A stretch of DNA of 64,000 bases from positions 47,581,364-47,645,363 of the forward strand of contig NC_030382.2 in assembly GCF_001625215.2 (NCBI RefSeq), in the 5' to 3' direction. Of this stretch, positions 49,278 through 60,796 are shown piece by piece. The notes beneath the pieces were generated by a model. That model was not told where the DNA came from, did not search any database, and saw nothing but the letters and a program-made list of their open reading frames with translations. The DNA comes from Daucus carota subsp. sativus. Taxonomy: Eukaryota > Streptophyta > Magnoliopsida > Apiales > Apiaceae. The translations under genes were made by a program, and so were the position numbers. Within the stretch, counting starts at the first letter, position 1, and the number at the start of each line of letters is the position of its first letter.

Positions 49278-51743
49278 ACATGTCTTAGTCTAAAATACCC
49301 CTCAATATATCATAATTATATTAGTTAACGGCAAAATTTAAATGGGACTTAACGGGGGCATGTTTTTAAAAAGTAGAGACAAAGCTGGGCCAACTTTTTG
49401 AGAATTTGAAAATTGTAAAGTTTGGCCACATTACTAAAATTTTCTCTTAATATGGATGTCACGGTTTATAATCCATAGTTTAAAGTAAATATGTAATTAG
49501 AATCCAATCCACATCATAATATGTGATATTTTGTTGAACCAAAATTTTTAAATTGGACTGGATTGGTTTGGTTATTTGAATTTTGGTCCAAATTGCCACC
49601 CCTACTCACTGTGGAAACAGATTTTAATCTGATTGATGTGCTGAGTGTTAATTTTTGGAGTAGTCTTTGGGTCGGGAGATATCTTGTTTTAATTTTGTAA
49701 GATGCCTGAACATGGCTTTGTAATATTATAGGCTTTCATTTGAAGCTGCCTATGATAACCCACTTTGAGGCCATCCAAGTGACCCTTCAGACAGATCTGG
49801 TAATTACAGTTTTGATAAGACCATTAACTGAAAATGATTGTTTATAAGTTTTGCGTTTTTATATATATATTTTAAAATTTTCAGGTTAGAGATATTCCCT
49901 GCGGCACAAAAGGTGGTGTTATGACAAACTTTGAGAAGATAGAGGCAAGTGTTTGAGTGAGGTTATGGAGTATTTTTCATCTGATAACTTCCCCGAAATT
50001 TAATATTTACAATGTAATGTGTTCCTCAGGTTGTTAATCGCTTAAAGAAGGACTATGTTTATGATACACTGCTAAATTATGGTGTAGATTATGACAACAC
50101 ATGGATCTATGACAAGATCCACCATGAGATTAATCAGTTCTGCAGTGGTCATTCCCTTCAGCAAGTCTATATTGATATGTTTGATCAGGTAAATAACTAC
50201 ACAACCAGCTCTAGATTTTAATAATAGATTATTGTAGGTTGTAGCTACCTCTAAATTCTAAAACCTCAGGAATCATTTTATCTACTCAAACCCATTAAAG
50301 CTGAAACTTCAGTTCCCTGGCCTTGAATTTGATGATCTATTGTCAAAGGAGTTGACGAAACTTGTCTGTAGCAACAATAACTGTTTCTATCTTGTCCTTT
50401 TACTTGTGGGATTTCACTGTCAAAGATACCTATGTTTGATGCATATATGAGGAATTTCATATCGGGAATGGACTGTATGCATACTGACAGTAGTTGGCAT
50501 ATTTTCTTTTCATTTGAAAGCTTGTTCTATAGTCTCTCTCTGAACCCCCCCCCTCCCTCTCAGAAATAAATAAATATCAATTATTTTCCTAAACAACTTT
50601 AAAAAATTTCAGATTGATGAGAAAATGAAAGATGCACTTCAGGCTGATTGCACAAAGTATGCCCCAGGTATCGAAATTATAAGCGTGCGAGTAACAAAAC
50701 CTACTATCCCAGACAGTATAAGGCGGAATTTTGAACAGATGGAGGAAGAACGTACAAAGGTACTCTATTGTCTTATTCTTGAGTATTCTGTATAGTACGC
50801 TTCTGTATAGGTGCCAATTAAGCGGCATAGTGAACTAACTATGAAGATTTAGGAAACATCTGCTAAGTAACCAAGAATTGCTGCAAGTTGCATCTGTAAA
50901 TTGCTGTTTGTGTGCCTTTTTTCTTTTCAAAGTTTGCATTATAACATTGTTTGGTATAGCATCAGCCTAGTAAACAGTATTCATCTCCAGCACCTAATTG
51001 TTTTCTGTGCCTTGATTTTGTTAGTTATTGGTATACCCCTCTAGTTCTTCTCTTTTCTTAGTAGTGAGAGGCTATCAGTTGTGGTGACAGATATTTTCAT
51101 TTAGGTCTTAATTGCAGTGGAGAAACAGAGGGTAGCTGAGAAGGAGGCAGAGACACAGAAGAAAATAGCTATAAGTGAAGCTCAGAAGTATGCACATGTT
51201 AGCTTGATTCAGATGGAACAGAAGTTGGCTGAGAAAGATAGTGCAAGGAAGGAAGAGGAAATTGCAAATGCTATGTATCTTGCTAGAGAAAAAAGTTTGG
51301 CAGATGCTGATTTTTACAAGTAGAATTTCTTCTTTCTTTTTTCACTTATCATTAATAATTTGTGTATATAGAGGCACACATGTATGTATAAAAATTGGTG
51401 GCAATATTAGTGACGGTTCCATGTTTTTCATCTACAGGACAATGAGAGAAGCAGAGGCAAACAAGTTAAAACTGACTCCTCAGTTTCTGGAGCTCAAGTT
51501 CATTGAAGCCATTGCTAACAACTCCAAGATTTTCTTTGGCAATAAGGTGGATCTAATTTCTCTCTTTTCTAATTTTCTGTCTCTTCCTTACCTAAAGGAA
51601 ATGCCAACCATCAGACTTTAAATTCCTGTTGGTTCATTCATACCCATGAATTTTGCTTGCAGGTACCAAATATGGTGTTCGACCAGAGACTTCTCGGAAA
51701 CTTTTTTCAAGATGTTGCACCGAAAAAAGACCTGGAAGCTTAG
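47138..51743 (+). CDS. ERLIN-like SPFH/prohibitin-domain membrane protein, 364 aa
   Basis: The nine exons are 47138-47272, 47642-47762, 49732-49799, 49885-49944, 50030-50188, 50613-50759, 51105-51319, 51438-51546 and 51663-51743. They close to 365 codons. The frame is open further upstream, but the first ATG is at 47138 ([12 protein letters not shown]). An N-terminal membrane anchor ([14 protein letters not shown]) precedes the SPFH/Band 7 domain ([19 protein letters not shown]). A coiled coil ([16 protein letters not shown]) and the [19 protein letters not shown] segment follow. ERLINs form large ER rings that mark lipid-raft-like domains and, in animals, guide ER-associated degradation. Intron 4 has a GC donor (GAG|GCAAGT). 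Intron 2 is 2 kb because of nested transposons. Confidence 0.95.
47854..49604. mobile_element. hAT-type element in ERLIN intron 2, split by a MULE
   Basis: The ends are TAGGGTGGCAAA and TTGCCACCCCTA. They are flanked by an exact 8-base duplication CTCACTGT at 47846-47853 and 49605-49612. Without the inserted MULE the element would be about 670 bases. Both arms carry ggtttggtt and tggatt runs as inverted sub-repeats. No transposase is seen. Confidence 0.88.
48379..49446. mobile_element. Mutator-like element nested in the hAT element (Pack-MULE candidate)
   Basis: The inverted repeats are about 125 bases, starting GAGTAAATTTTAGTGTTGTG on the left and GAGAAAATTTTAGTAATGTG on the inverted right. 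They are flanked by an exact 10-base duplication TTAATATGGA at 48369-48378 and 49447-49456. The interior 48590-49200 is much richer in GC and codon-like, for example [18 protein letters not shown] and [15 protein letters not shown], in frames broken by stops. No transposase was found. A TA microsatellite lies at about 49229-49273. Confidence 0.85.
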
Positions 51744-53453
51744 TTGAAAGAAGGCTGGAAAGGTTGGGTCAAAGATAGACAATAGGTCTTAATATCACAA
51801 ACTATACATGAGAACGCGCAAGTGACGAATACTGTCATTTTTTGTTGAGCACCTGGTACTATTGTGAGGTCCCCATGTTTATTCGGGAGTGGTCATCTGT
51901 ATTTTTATGTCACATTCATGAGCCATGGACCAGCTTTATCTGTAACATATATTTGGTCAGTCCTTGATTATTGCTAATTTGTTACATGTTGCCTCAGTTT
52001 TCCTGTATTCCTTTTGTGCTGTTCACACCTGCTTTATTCCAGACCATTAGATGTAGGAACGCTTCAGCTTTCTTTGACAAAACACGTATTCATGTCCTGA
52101 AAGGTACTGTGACATTCCATCAACACAAAGACGTATTACAACAAAACAACTTTTTATTACACCGGGCATTTGGTCTAGTGGTATGATTCTCGCTTAGGGT
52201 GCGAGAGGTCCCGAGTTCAATTCTCGGAATGCCCCTCATTTTGTTTTACTTTTTTTGTCTTCTTACCCTTTCTTAATCAAAGCATCGAGGCCCCGTAGTA
52301 TATGCTACTATTAACCGATTCATACTTATCTGTACCTCCCTACAACAAAAAACAGAACTGATCGTTGTCTTGAATTTTATCACCAATGACTTTTCATGTT
52401 ATTAAAAATTGAAAAGTGAAAGCAACTACAGCATAGTGACCAGTGGAGAGCCCATACCCAGTGAAACAAACTCATTTGTAAGTTGACTTACTTATGGAAC
52501 AGATACCATATTCCACCAGTCAACAACTACCCATTGTTAATTACAACTCCTTGTTATTTTGGCTACCCTATTTTATTACTAAAACATGATCAAGATTCAA
52601 GAATATACAACACGAGGGTTGACAAAAGTAACACATTGATTCCGTGGAAGACTGGAAGCCATTAGATACGAAGAATATGCAGTTGAGATAAGTCAGCAAC
52701 TCTGTCTCATTCTCTTTTACACACTGTTGAGCCTGCACACAGATGTACATGTATATATACTGTGTCTGCACACTTTCATGAAACTCTGGTTCCTAAGTAT
52801 CTCAGTTGGGTTGAGAATAAGTGGTGATTTTTGCGTGATGGGGTCGCTTAACTAATTTTGAGTTCCCATTGTTTTCTTGGCAGGTGTTTTTTCCTTCTCA
52901 TATTGTACTACCAAATATTTACAGATACAGCACATGTTTTAAATTATTAATTTTGGTTTTTGCATAAATTGGTATATCTAGAATCAGTATTTGTTGCTTT
53001 GTAGAGTACTTAAAAGATACATTCTTATTTTACAAGAATTTTCATTGTTCACTCCTTTGTTCTTGTGGTGGAGATAAATAATCAATTTTTGAACCTTGGC
53101 ATTTGTCGATATCGCTCTACTTTTGGTAAGCGGCTTAAGTAAATTATCAAGAAACTCTAAGGCTAGGCAAGTGTTTTAACCTTGTGTAACTTGATTGTTT
53201 ATTTAGTTTGGTACAGAATTATTATAGTGATATTTGGCCAAACCATCTAGATTATTATACATATCTGTGCTTTAGATCAACTATAATGTCGACAGTAAGT
53301 ATCCTGAAAAATCTAGGTACGTGTAATGTGGTAATGGTGGAAAGGCGCTAAAATGCTCAACTCATCCATGACCTTCTCTTCCTTTGTAGGATTTCTTGGA
53401 ATAGTTGCTTGTTTAATCTTCCAACATAGAGGAGCTTGTCTACAGGGTTGAAT
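51744..53453. other. ERLIN 3' region, tRNA flanks and ureide permease leader
   Basis: Apart from the tRNA gene at 52164 there is no coding signal. An AG acceptor (ctacag) ends at about 53445, nine bases before the permease start codon, so a 5' UTR intron is likely. Confidence 0.45.
52164..52235 (+). tRNA. tRNA-Pro (anticodon AGG)
   Basis: This is a 72-base cloverleaf. The acceptor stem is GGGCATT with AATGCCC and discriminator C. The D-arm holds GGTCTAGTGG. The anticodon loop TTAGGGT with stem CTCGC/GCGAG gives AGG. The T-arm is CCGAG-TTCAATT-CTCGG. There is no intron, and CCA is not encoded, as is normal for nuclear genes. A T-run about 13 bases downstream fits RNA polymerase III termination, and acaaaacaac upstream fits the plant CAA start motif. 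Confidence 0.95.
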
Positions 53454-56110
53454 ATGTATCTGGTGGAGAAAAAAGAAGGTGCCATAGCATGTATGCTGCT
53501 TGCACTTTTTTTCTTGGGTACTTGGCCTGCTCTTTTGACTCTCTTAGAAAGACGAGGCCGTCTGCCTCAGCATACTTACCTTGATTATACTATTACTAAT
53601 CTGTTGGCGGCTGTAATCATTGCTTTTACGTTTGGGGAGATTGGCAAAGGTACCGATGAAAAGCCAAATTTCTTGATTCAGCTTTCTCAGGTTAGTAAAA
53701 TCTGTCAGTGTCTGACTTCAGTACCATTAGATGTGTAATAGCTGAAGTTGTTAAACCGATAGGTGCTGTATGCTTCTAAATTACTTAATTTTAAGTAAAT
53801 TCTCTTAAGATTGTAATCACTAGTTGTACTAATCCTTTCAACTGTTTAGTCGAATTGTCAATAGAAATTCTTGGAAGTACTTTTTAATATCAAACAAGTT
53901 TTATATAAATGTAATGCAGTCAGAGCTCAAAATATAGTTTCTCCTTTTTATTTTGTGAGATGTTCCTTTAAACTTTCGGTGACTCTTTGTCTGAAATTAG
54001 TCAGTTGCAGAAATGTACATGAAGATGCATACAAAGAACGTGCTTGCGACTTGATATAGAAACCATTGCTTAGTTATTTGTGTGGTGCTAGACTGCTAGA
54101 GTTTCTAATGCACAAGGTAATTACTGCAGGATAACTGGCCGAGTGTTTTATTTGCAATGGCTGGAGGTGTGGTCCTTAGTCTTGGAAACCTCTCTACACA
54201 GTATGCATGGGCATTTGTTGGGTTATCAGTAACTGAAGTCATCACTTCAAGTATAACAGTAGTAATTGGTACGGTTGTTTGCAAATGCCATTAGGTTCAT
54301 ATCCATAGCATTTGATGCTGCCACTAATTTTGGAACTTTAAAGATAGTTTATTATGATTGTTGCAGGAACAACTATGAACTACTTTTTAGATGACAAAAT
54401 CAACAAGGCTGAGATTCTTTTCCCTGGAGTTGGCTGTTTCTTGGTTGCTGTTTGTCTTGGCTCATGTGTTCATGCATCTAACGCATCAGATGATAAAGCA
54501 AAACTAAGACATTTTGCAAATTCTAAAAGTGACGCATCTCGGTATTACTTCTACCCCATTTACTTTAAATTGTTTAGAAATTATTATGTTTCTTTTCATA
54601 CGGAAAGCACACAACAGTAATTAATGTAGAAGATTAAGGTAAAGTTCATGATAGGTTTAGCTAAATGAAAAAATGTCAATACTTTTAGAGAAATCCTTAA
54701 CATTTCCTGATATCAAATATTCTTGTATACATGCTTCTTTACGATGTTCTACAATAAAATGACTTTCTCTGCTTATGAAATTTCTAATTTATCTTCTTTA
54801 CCATGTTCTACATTAAAAATGACCTTTTCTGCTTATGTAATTTACAGTTTATCTTCCTTACCATGTTCTGCAATAAAAATGACTTTTTCTGCTTATGAAA
54901 ATTTTAGTTTATCTTCTTTACCATGTTCTTCATGGAAAATGACTTTTTCTGCTTATGAAATTTCCAGTTTATCTACTTTCATTTTACAGCAGTTTGCTTC
55001 TATTAGTCTGTGAATTAATTCGAGTTTAATCAGTACATCAACGTCAAAACAATAATTGACAGGAGTAGCCTTCCTGTGTCCCATGAAACATACGAAGATT
55101 CAGTTGGAAAAAACTTGCAGGGTGAAATTACCACTTCAGATAAAACTAAAGTTGGGAGTGCCAGCTTTCTTATTGAACTCGAGAACAGAAGGTCGATCAA
55201 GGTTTGTGAAATATTGTTACTGATAGGTAATTGGTTGCTTGGAGGGGAGGGGGTCAAGGAAAATTTAATCTATTTTGTGCATATTTTTCAACAATCTTCA
55301 TTCCATCATCCCATTCCCACAAATTTCAAGTTCCGTCATTTTGACAGTGTTAATATATTTACTGCACTGCACAACATGTATATGTTTGTTTTTAGTTGTC
55401 TTGTACTTTTCAGTCATTTTTAGGATCCTGATATTGAGTAGTTTCAGTTTATAATCACTATTTCAGGTGTTTGGGAAGAGCACCATCATTGGTTTGGGCA
55501 TAACTTTCTTTGCTGGAGTATGCTTCTCTCTATTTTCACCAGCATTTAACCTGGCAACAAATGATCAATGGGACACCTTGAAAGATGGTGTCCCTCACTT
55601 AAGTGTCTACACTGCATTTTTCTGGTTCTCAGTCTCCTGTTTCGTGGTTGCCATAATTCTCAATATCAGTTTCCTCTATCGCCCGGTTTTAAATTTACCC
55701 AGATCATCTTTTAAGGCCTACTTGACAGATTGGGATGGAAGAGGTTGGGCCCTTTTGGCAGGTTTCTTGTGTGGTTTTGGTAATGGTCTGCAATTCATGG
55801 GTGGTCAAGCTGCCGGTTACGCAGCAGCTGATGCTGTCCAGGTATATTTACTGCTTCATTCACACAAAAACATTATGTGTATATATAAATGTACTTGATA
55901 CCACGTTTTTGCATTAGTGAACTTGAATATTCAGAGTCTGATGCATGCCAACTACAGGCACTCCCACTAGTGAGCACCTTTTGGGGAGTAATTTTGTTTG
56001 GAGAGTATCGGAGATCATCAAGAAGAACATATATACTGCTTGGAGGCATGTTATTTATGTTCATTGTGGCTGTTGCAGTTCTTATGGCATCATCAGGGCA
56101 TCGTAAATGA
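53454..56110 (+). CDS. Ureide permease (UPS family), 405 aa
   Basis: The six exons are 53454-53690, 54130-54268, 54367-54541, 55063-55201, 55467-55841 and 55958-56110, closing to 406 codons. The start MYLVEKKEGAIACMLLALFF is the conserved UPS N-terminus. About ten hydrophobic spans are split by one central hydrophilic loop (residues about 180-235). The loop is followed by VFGKSTIIG, the Walker-A-like motif noted in this family. UPS proteins are plasma-membrane proton symporters for allantoin and other oxo-purine derivatives, and some carry uracil. They move nitrogen from ureide breakdown between tissues. The substrate of this member cannot be told from sequence. Intron 3 contains a 60-base tandem repeat. 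Confidence 0.95.
54742..54980. repeat. 60-bp tandem repeat, 4 copies, in UPS intron 3
   Basis: The units share catgttct.c, aaaatgac.tttctgcttatg and agtttatcttc, and start near 54742, 54801, 54861 and 54921. The first copy is one base shorter. The array happens to keep one frame open but shows no coding signature. Confidence 0.92.
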
Positions 56111-56529
56111 GGGTTCAGTTCCTTCTTCTGCTTCCTCTTTTTAACAGGAAAGATGGAGAGGATAAAGGAAAGATGATTCAAAAGAGTCTGTACGGAAATC
56201 TTCGGAAGGAGATATGTGTATTTTGCATGGATCAATTGTTTTACTCAATTTGTATGCAAGAAAAAAAATTAAATCTCAGAGCAAGATAATGTATACATTC
56301 ATTTTGTCGCATAGTGTTCTTTCCACCTTCACACTTGGCAAGTTAGAACAGGAGAACTTGAAAAAGTCTGATTTATTTATTTTTGTTTTCAAAATTTGAT
56401 TTTGGAAAAATATAAAGGATCAGTGGAAAAATAATTTTTTATATCTCATAAAATATAAATATCAAATAATTTATTCAAATATGTAAATTAAAAATTAATT
56501 TTCAGTTATAAGAACATCTCAGTTATATA

Positions 56530-57466
56530 AGAAATATTCCTTGGGTCACAGATCATTTCTTTACAATTTTTTTGATGTCACGTTTCATTTTTTATATTTT
56601 AAAACTTACTAAAAATAGTTCATAATTCATGGGTCTCTTACCCACTTTTCTTCCCTTTTCAGTTTTTACACTACTACCATTACTCAATTATTTTTCTTTT
56701 ATACCTTAAAAGTTAATGGATCCTACCAATTACCCACTTTTTTTCTCATTTCAGTTTCCACACTGCCATTACTCAATTATTTTTCTTTTATAAGTTAATG
56801 ATCCCACAACTTCATCCACTTTTATTTCAATTTTCACTATTTTATACATATTTCTTACTCCCTCCGTCCCTTTAAATTCTATACACTTTCCTTTTCGGGA
56901 TGTCCTATTCAATTCTATACATTTCAAAACTTTCCCAAAATAGTAAACTTTTATAATATAAAAAGGGTCTTTCTAGTGTGTGCTCATGGGCACACATTAT
57001 ACACCAAATTTGATGAGATTGGTGGATTTTAATTGGTGGACTTGGTGTAAATGCAGGAGGGCCATCTTTATTTATGATCAGATGACCAATAAGAATGCAC
57101 CAAACTTATAGAATTTAGTGTTTATTGTGTGCCCATGGGCACACCATAGAAAAACCGATATAAAAATATCACCCAACAACTACTTCCATCTACTTTTCCA
57201 AATCTATCAATTGAATATGCATGGGTCCCACCACTTTACCTACTTTTCCTTCTCTTTTTCATTACTTTACACTACTTTATACACTTTTCTTGGTCTCCGT
57301 GTCTATTTCAAACGTATCCTTCCCAGAGGGACGGAGGGAGTAACATTCTTGTCTAAACCATGTATAAACAAATGATCTACTTTCTTTCGCTTTCCACTAT
57401 TTTATACATATTTCCTAAACTCCGTGCCTAAATCATATGTAAACAAATGAGAGGCGGAGGGAGTAA
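56530..57466. mobile_element. Cluster of degenerate Stowaway-like MITEs
   Basis: One near-complete copy spans 56858-57340, from CTCCCTCCGTCCC to GGGACGGAGGGAG with TA on each side. Before and after it are partial copies with the same atgggtcccacc and ttttatacata words, ending at ggcggagggag (about 57463). The cluster appears to have grown by repeated insertion or tandem duplication. Confidence 0.65.
56973..57148. mobile_element. Small element with palindromic ends, nested in a Stowaway MITE
   Basis: The left end contains TGTGTGCTCATGGGCACACA and the right end GTGTGCCCATGGGCACAC. The ends are inverted repeats of each other, and each is also nearly its own inverse. It splits the MITE at 56858-57340. 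The target duplication is unclear and the family is not recognised. Confidence 0.55.
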
Positions 57467-57681
57467 TTATTTTTCTGTGTCTTTCTGCGTCAAATTGTTA
57501 TTCTTTAATTATTTTATAAAATATAATATTAATCATATATTTTTGTTTGGAAAAATCGAAATATTTATCAATTCATTTGTAATTTCACTTTTCTATTATT
57601 AAAAAATATAATCTGATAACACAAAAGAAATACAATGTAATTTATAGTAATATAGTGTATCAGAGTACTAGTAGTATAATA

Positions 57682-57985
57682 CTCCCTCCGTCCCTATTTA
57701 TCTGTCCACTTTGGAAGTAAAAATTTGTCCCTATTTATCTGTCCATTTATACTTTCAAAACTAATTTAATGATAGTTTTTCAAATATATCTCCATAATTT
57801 CAATTTTCAAGGCTTGACTTATTTAAAATTTGGTTGAATTCATGTTTTCAAGACATAAAGTAGGGGTATTCCACCATTTTCAAGATATTAATTAAAGGTA
57901 TTTAATGAAAAAGTTTATACAATCAATTATTTCTTGGTATGTGTTTTTTTTTCCAAAGTGTACAGATAAAAAGGGACGGGGGGAG
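57682..57985. mobile_element. Stowaway-type MITE, twin of 34665-34966
   Basis: It is 304 bases, with CTCCCTCCGTCCC and GGGACGGGGGGAG ends and TA on both sides. It differs from the copy at 34665 at only about ten positions that I could see. Confidence 0.88.
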
Positions 57986-58189
57986 TAATTAATTGATGAG
58001 TTACAACATTTAAACGTACAGCGCAATAATAAATGCAATAAAAAGACAACTATACACACGCCTCGGTGTGTTTCATCTCCCATCAAATTCCATGACAAAA
58101 TTACAGTCTAAAACATATGAGAAATAAATGGAATTGATCGTGCAAGACATGTATTTAATATGTGAGTCGTTGGATACCATAATCATCTC

Positions 58190-58358
58190 TTTAAATTATT
58201 TCTCTTTTTGTTCCTGGTCTTTTCAGTTTCTGCACTGAACTGGAAAGAAAAAACCCCATCACCCCATGCTATCATGTCTCTCGGGCCATCCAACAAAGCG
58301 ATTTCTTCTCTGCTTGCTTGATCAAGATTAGGAGTTTCTTGGTGACCTTTTGGATTAG
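58190..58358 (+). promoter_or_regulatory. Possible 5' UTR exon of the AIPP2-like gene
   Basis: The local composition changes to a CT-rich leader (cgatttcttctctgcttgctt) that ends in a good donor, TTAG|GTATGT. No other plus-strand gene lies downstream before 61355. If it belongs to that gene, the leader intron is about 2.9 kb and holds the MITE and plastid insertions. This is inference. Confidence 0.35.
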
Positions 58359-59089
58359 GTATGTTATTTCATTTTTTTTGTTTGTTTTGTAATGAATTCT
58401 TGTGGGGTTTTTTTTGAGCCTTTTATCATGGTTAGTTGTTATGGAGTTCTTGATTTTGATTGATTTGATGTAGTGTTAGTGTATGAATTGGTATGGTGTG
58501 TACTGACTTGATGCTGATGCACACAGGTATGTTATATATATATATATATGTATTCTGTTATGATTGTATAGAGGTTTTGAGTTTCTTGAAATTGAGGGCA
58601 TGGTGCATTATGTTTTCGGATATGGCACTCGTATCATAGGACTATAGGAGTTTTCTTGGTCTAAGCTAGGTGTCTGCTTGAGTAAGCAAATAGATTCTAT
58701 AATTTTCTTGTATACATGGTTGTCCCTACAATTTGCAACAGGCAAGAATCATTTTTTTCATATTGCCTGTGTTGAGTCCTTTTTTTTTCTTTTAAAAATA
58801 ATAATTTAACACACTCACCATGTACCTTGTTGAGCTGAAAATTCATGCTACTTAAGTTAATTTTGTGAGTTTTAATAGGTTCAAAGTACCATACCAATCT
58901 TTATGTATATCATACATACAAAGAAAAGGTTCGAACTTTAATTATTAGATGGAGAAAGGAGGGAAAAGAAACTGTATATTGCCTAACATATGACATGTAT
59001 TATATCTCCTCCTATGTATATGTTGCCTAACATATGATATGTCTATAGTTGTTGCTGCAAAGTCTTAAACTAAATATTTTTGTTACCTC

Positions 59090-59935
59090 TGCGGCGGACG
59101 ACACAGCAACCGTAGAGGATCAGGACGCCATGGCGGACAAGGCGGACGCCATATTTAATCTGATATATTCAACATATATAATATATATAGTATAATATAA
59201 TATGATATGCATAAATTATATATAATAGTGTAAATATTATCAAACATTCTTGATATACACATAGGAATATTATCAACATGTGGTGTGCACTGTGTAATTA
59301 CTAATAAATATTGGTAATTAGGTATATTAAGAAAGTGAAGAAGAAGAAGATAAGAACTAAGAAAAGAAAATAAGAAGAAGAATAAATACGGGAAATACCT
59401 GTGGAATGCTTGAGTTGTAATCACCTGGGAGAGACTTGGGAATGAGAGAAAACTGCTAGGTTTTAGTTTCTAGGTTATAAGTTATACTCCCTCCGTCCCA
59501 AATTAGATGAGCTAGTTGACTTTGGGCACGTAATTTAAAGTGCATTGACCGTATAGTTCCGAAATTCATTTTTAAAATTTTTCTTTTGTAAATGAAAATT
59601 TTATATTTAAAGTTTTATTTGCAAAAATAAAATTTCAAAAATAAGTAATATAACTATGCGGTCAATGGACTTTAAAGTGCGTGCCCGAAGTCAACGAGCT
59701 CATCTAATTTGGGATGGAGGGAATAACATATAAGAGTCTGGGCTTATTGGGCCACTTTTTATTAATAATTTTTGGGCCGGGCCTGGCGCCATGGCGGTCT
59801 TAAACGCGGTCTTAAACGCCAAATGGACGCCAAACGATGCCATATAAGAAGTAGACTGACAAGGAGGACGTCATGGACTTTTTTACCGCCTTTATCGCCA
59901 AGGCGACGCCGTACAAACAGTGTTTGTTACTAGAT
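59090..59935. repeat. ggcg/cgcc-rich repeat pair flanking a MITE
   Basis: Blocks of gacgccatggcgga and ggcggacgcc at 59090-59155 face related inverted blocks (ggcgccatggcggtc, gccaaggcgacgccg) at 59785-59915. They look like the degraded ends of one transposable element of about 850 bases with a Stowaway MITE inside. No target duplication was established. Confidence 0.4.
59486..59723. mobile_element. Stowaway-type MITE
   Basis: The ends CTCCCTCCGTCCCAAATTAG and its inverse lie between TA dinucleotides. The interior carries the tttgggcacgta / gtgcccgaagtcaac pair seen also at 10529-10744. The inverted ends extend more than 30 bases. Confidence 0.82.
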
Positions 59936-60589
59936 ATATACTTCATTCCAAAAAAAAATATGTTCTTCGATTATAATAAATAGCAGATTTGTCAGTAATA
60001 AATTGGTTTGTTCTCTCTTTTCTTGTGCTACTGACACAATAATGCATCTGCTATATTCTATTTTGAGATATATAGTCACTTTAAAAAGATTTTTGGTGCT
60101 TATAGATCTGTTCACAATGTCCGCCTCTTTATCAGTTGTTCTAGTTGAATTTCTTAAAGTTAAAAATGGTAAATGAAAACATATGGTAGGAGGGAGCCAT
60201 TGTTAATAATGGACATTTGAGGGCTTTATAAAAAATTTTGGTGAGTAGTAATCTTATAGTAAAACACGATATTGATCAAAGCACGCTTCATTTGCATGTT
60301 TATGGGATCTACACTATATTGATTGTTGACATAGGCTTTGCAGGATTGATTCCATCTTTAACAACAGTTTGCATTTAATCATCTTATGTTGAGTTTCAGT
60401 TTTTTTTTTCTACATGAAGTCAAACTCTAATGAATATCCTGCTTTTGATATTTCTCCATCCCAAATGACACATTTTCTCTTGATTGTGATGTTTATAGTC
60501 TATAATCGAGCACATGTATGTAACCCTTCCAAGGAAGGGTAAAAATAACATTCTTTATATAACATAATTAAATATAAACAAACCATATT

Positions 60590-60796
60590 TTATTTCATCT
60601 TATTCATTTTAGATCCGACCGAAATAGGATTTTCGGGAAAAGGAATAAACTAAACAAACCATGGATAAATCCAAGCGATCTTTTCGTAGGCGTTTGCCCC
60701 CGATTCAATCGGGGGATCGAACTGATTATAGAAACATGAGTTTAATTAGTCGATTTATTAGTGAACAAGGAAAAATATTATCTAGACGGGTGAATA
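60590..60796 (+). pseudogene. Nuclear copy of plastid DNA: truncated rps18 with upstream spacer
   Basis: From the ATG at 60661 the frame reads [19 protein letters not shown], then [21 protein letters not shown]. That is the N-terminal half of plastid ribosomal protein S18. Plastid identity stops abruptly near 60796. The preceding spacer (gatccgaccgaaataggatttt) also looks plastid-like, but its left border is uncertain. The fragment lies far from any plastid context and cannot make a functional S18. Confidence 0.85.

Noticed and set aside
60661-60796. Functional rps18 gene
   Set aside because: Only the N-terminal half is present and the frame leaves the S18 sequence abruptly. It is a transferred plastid fragment.
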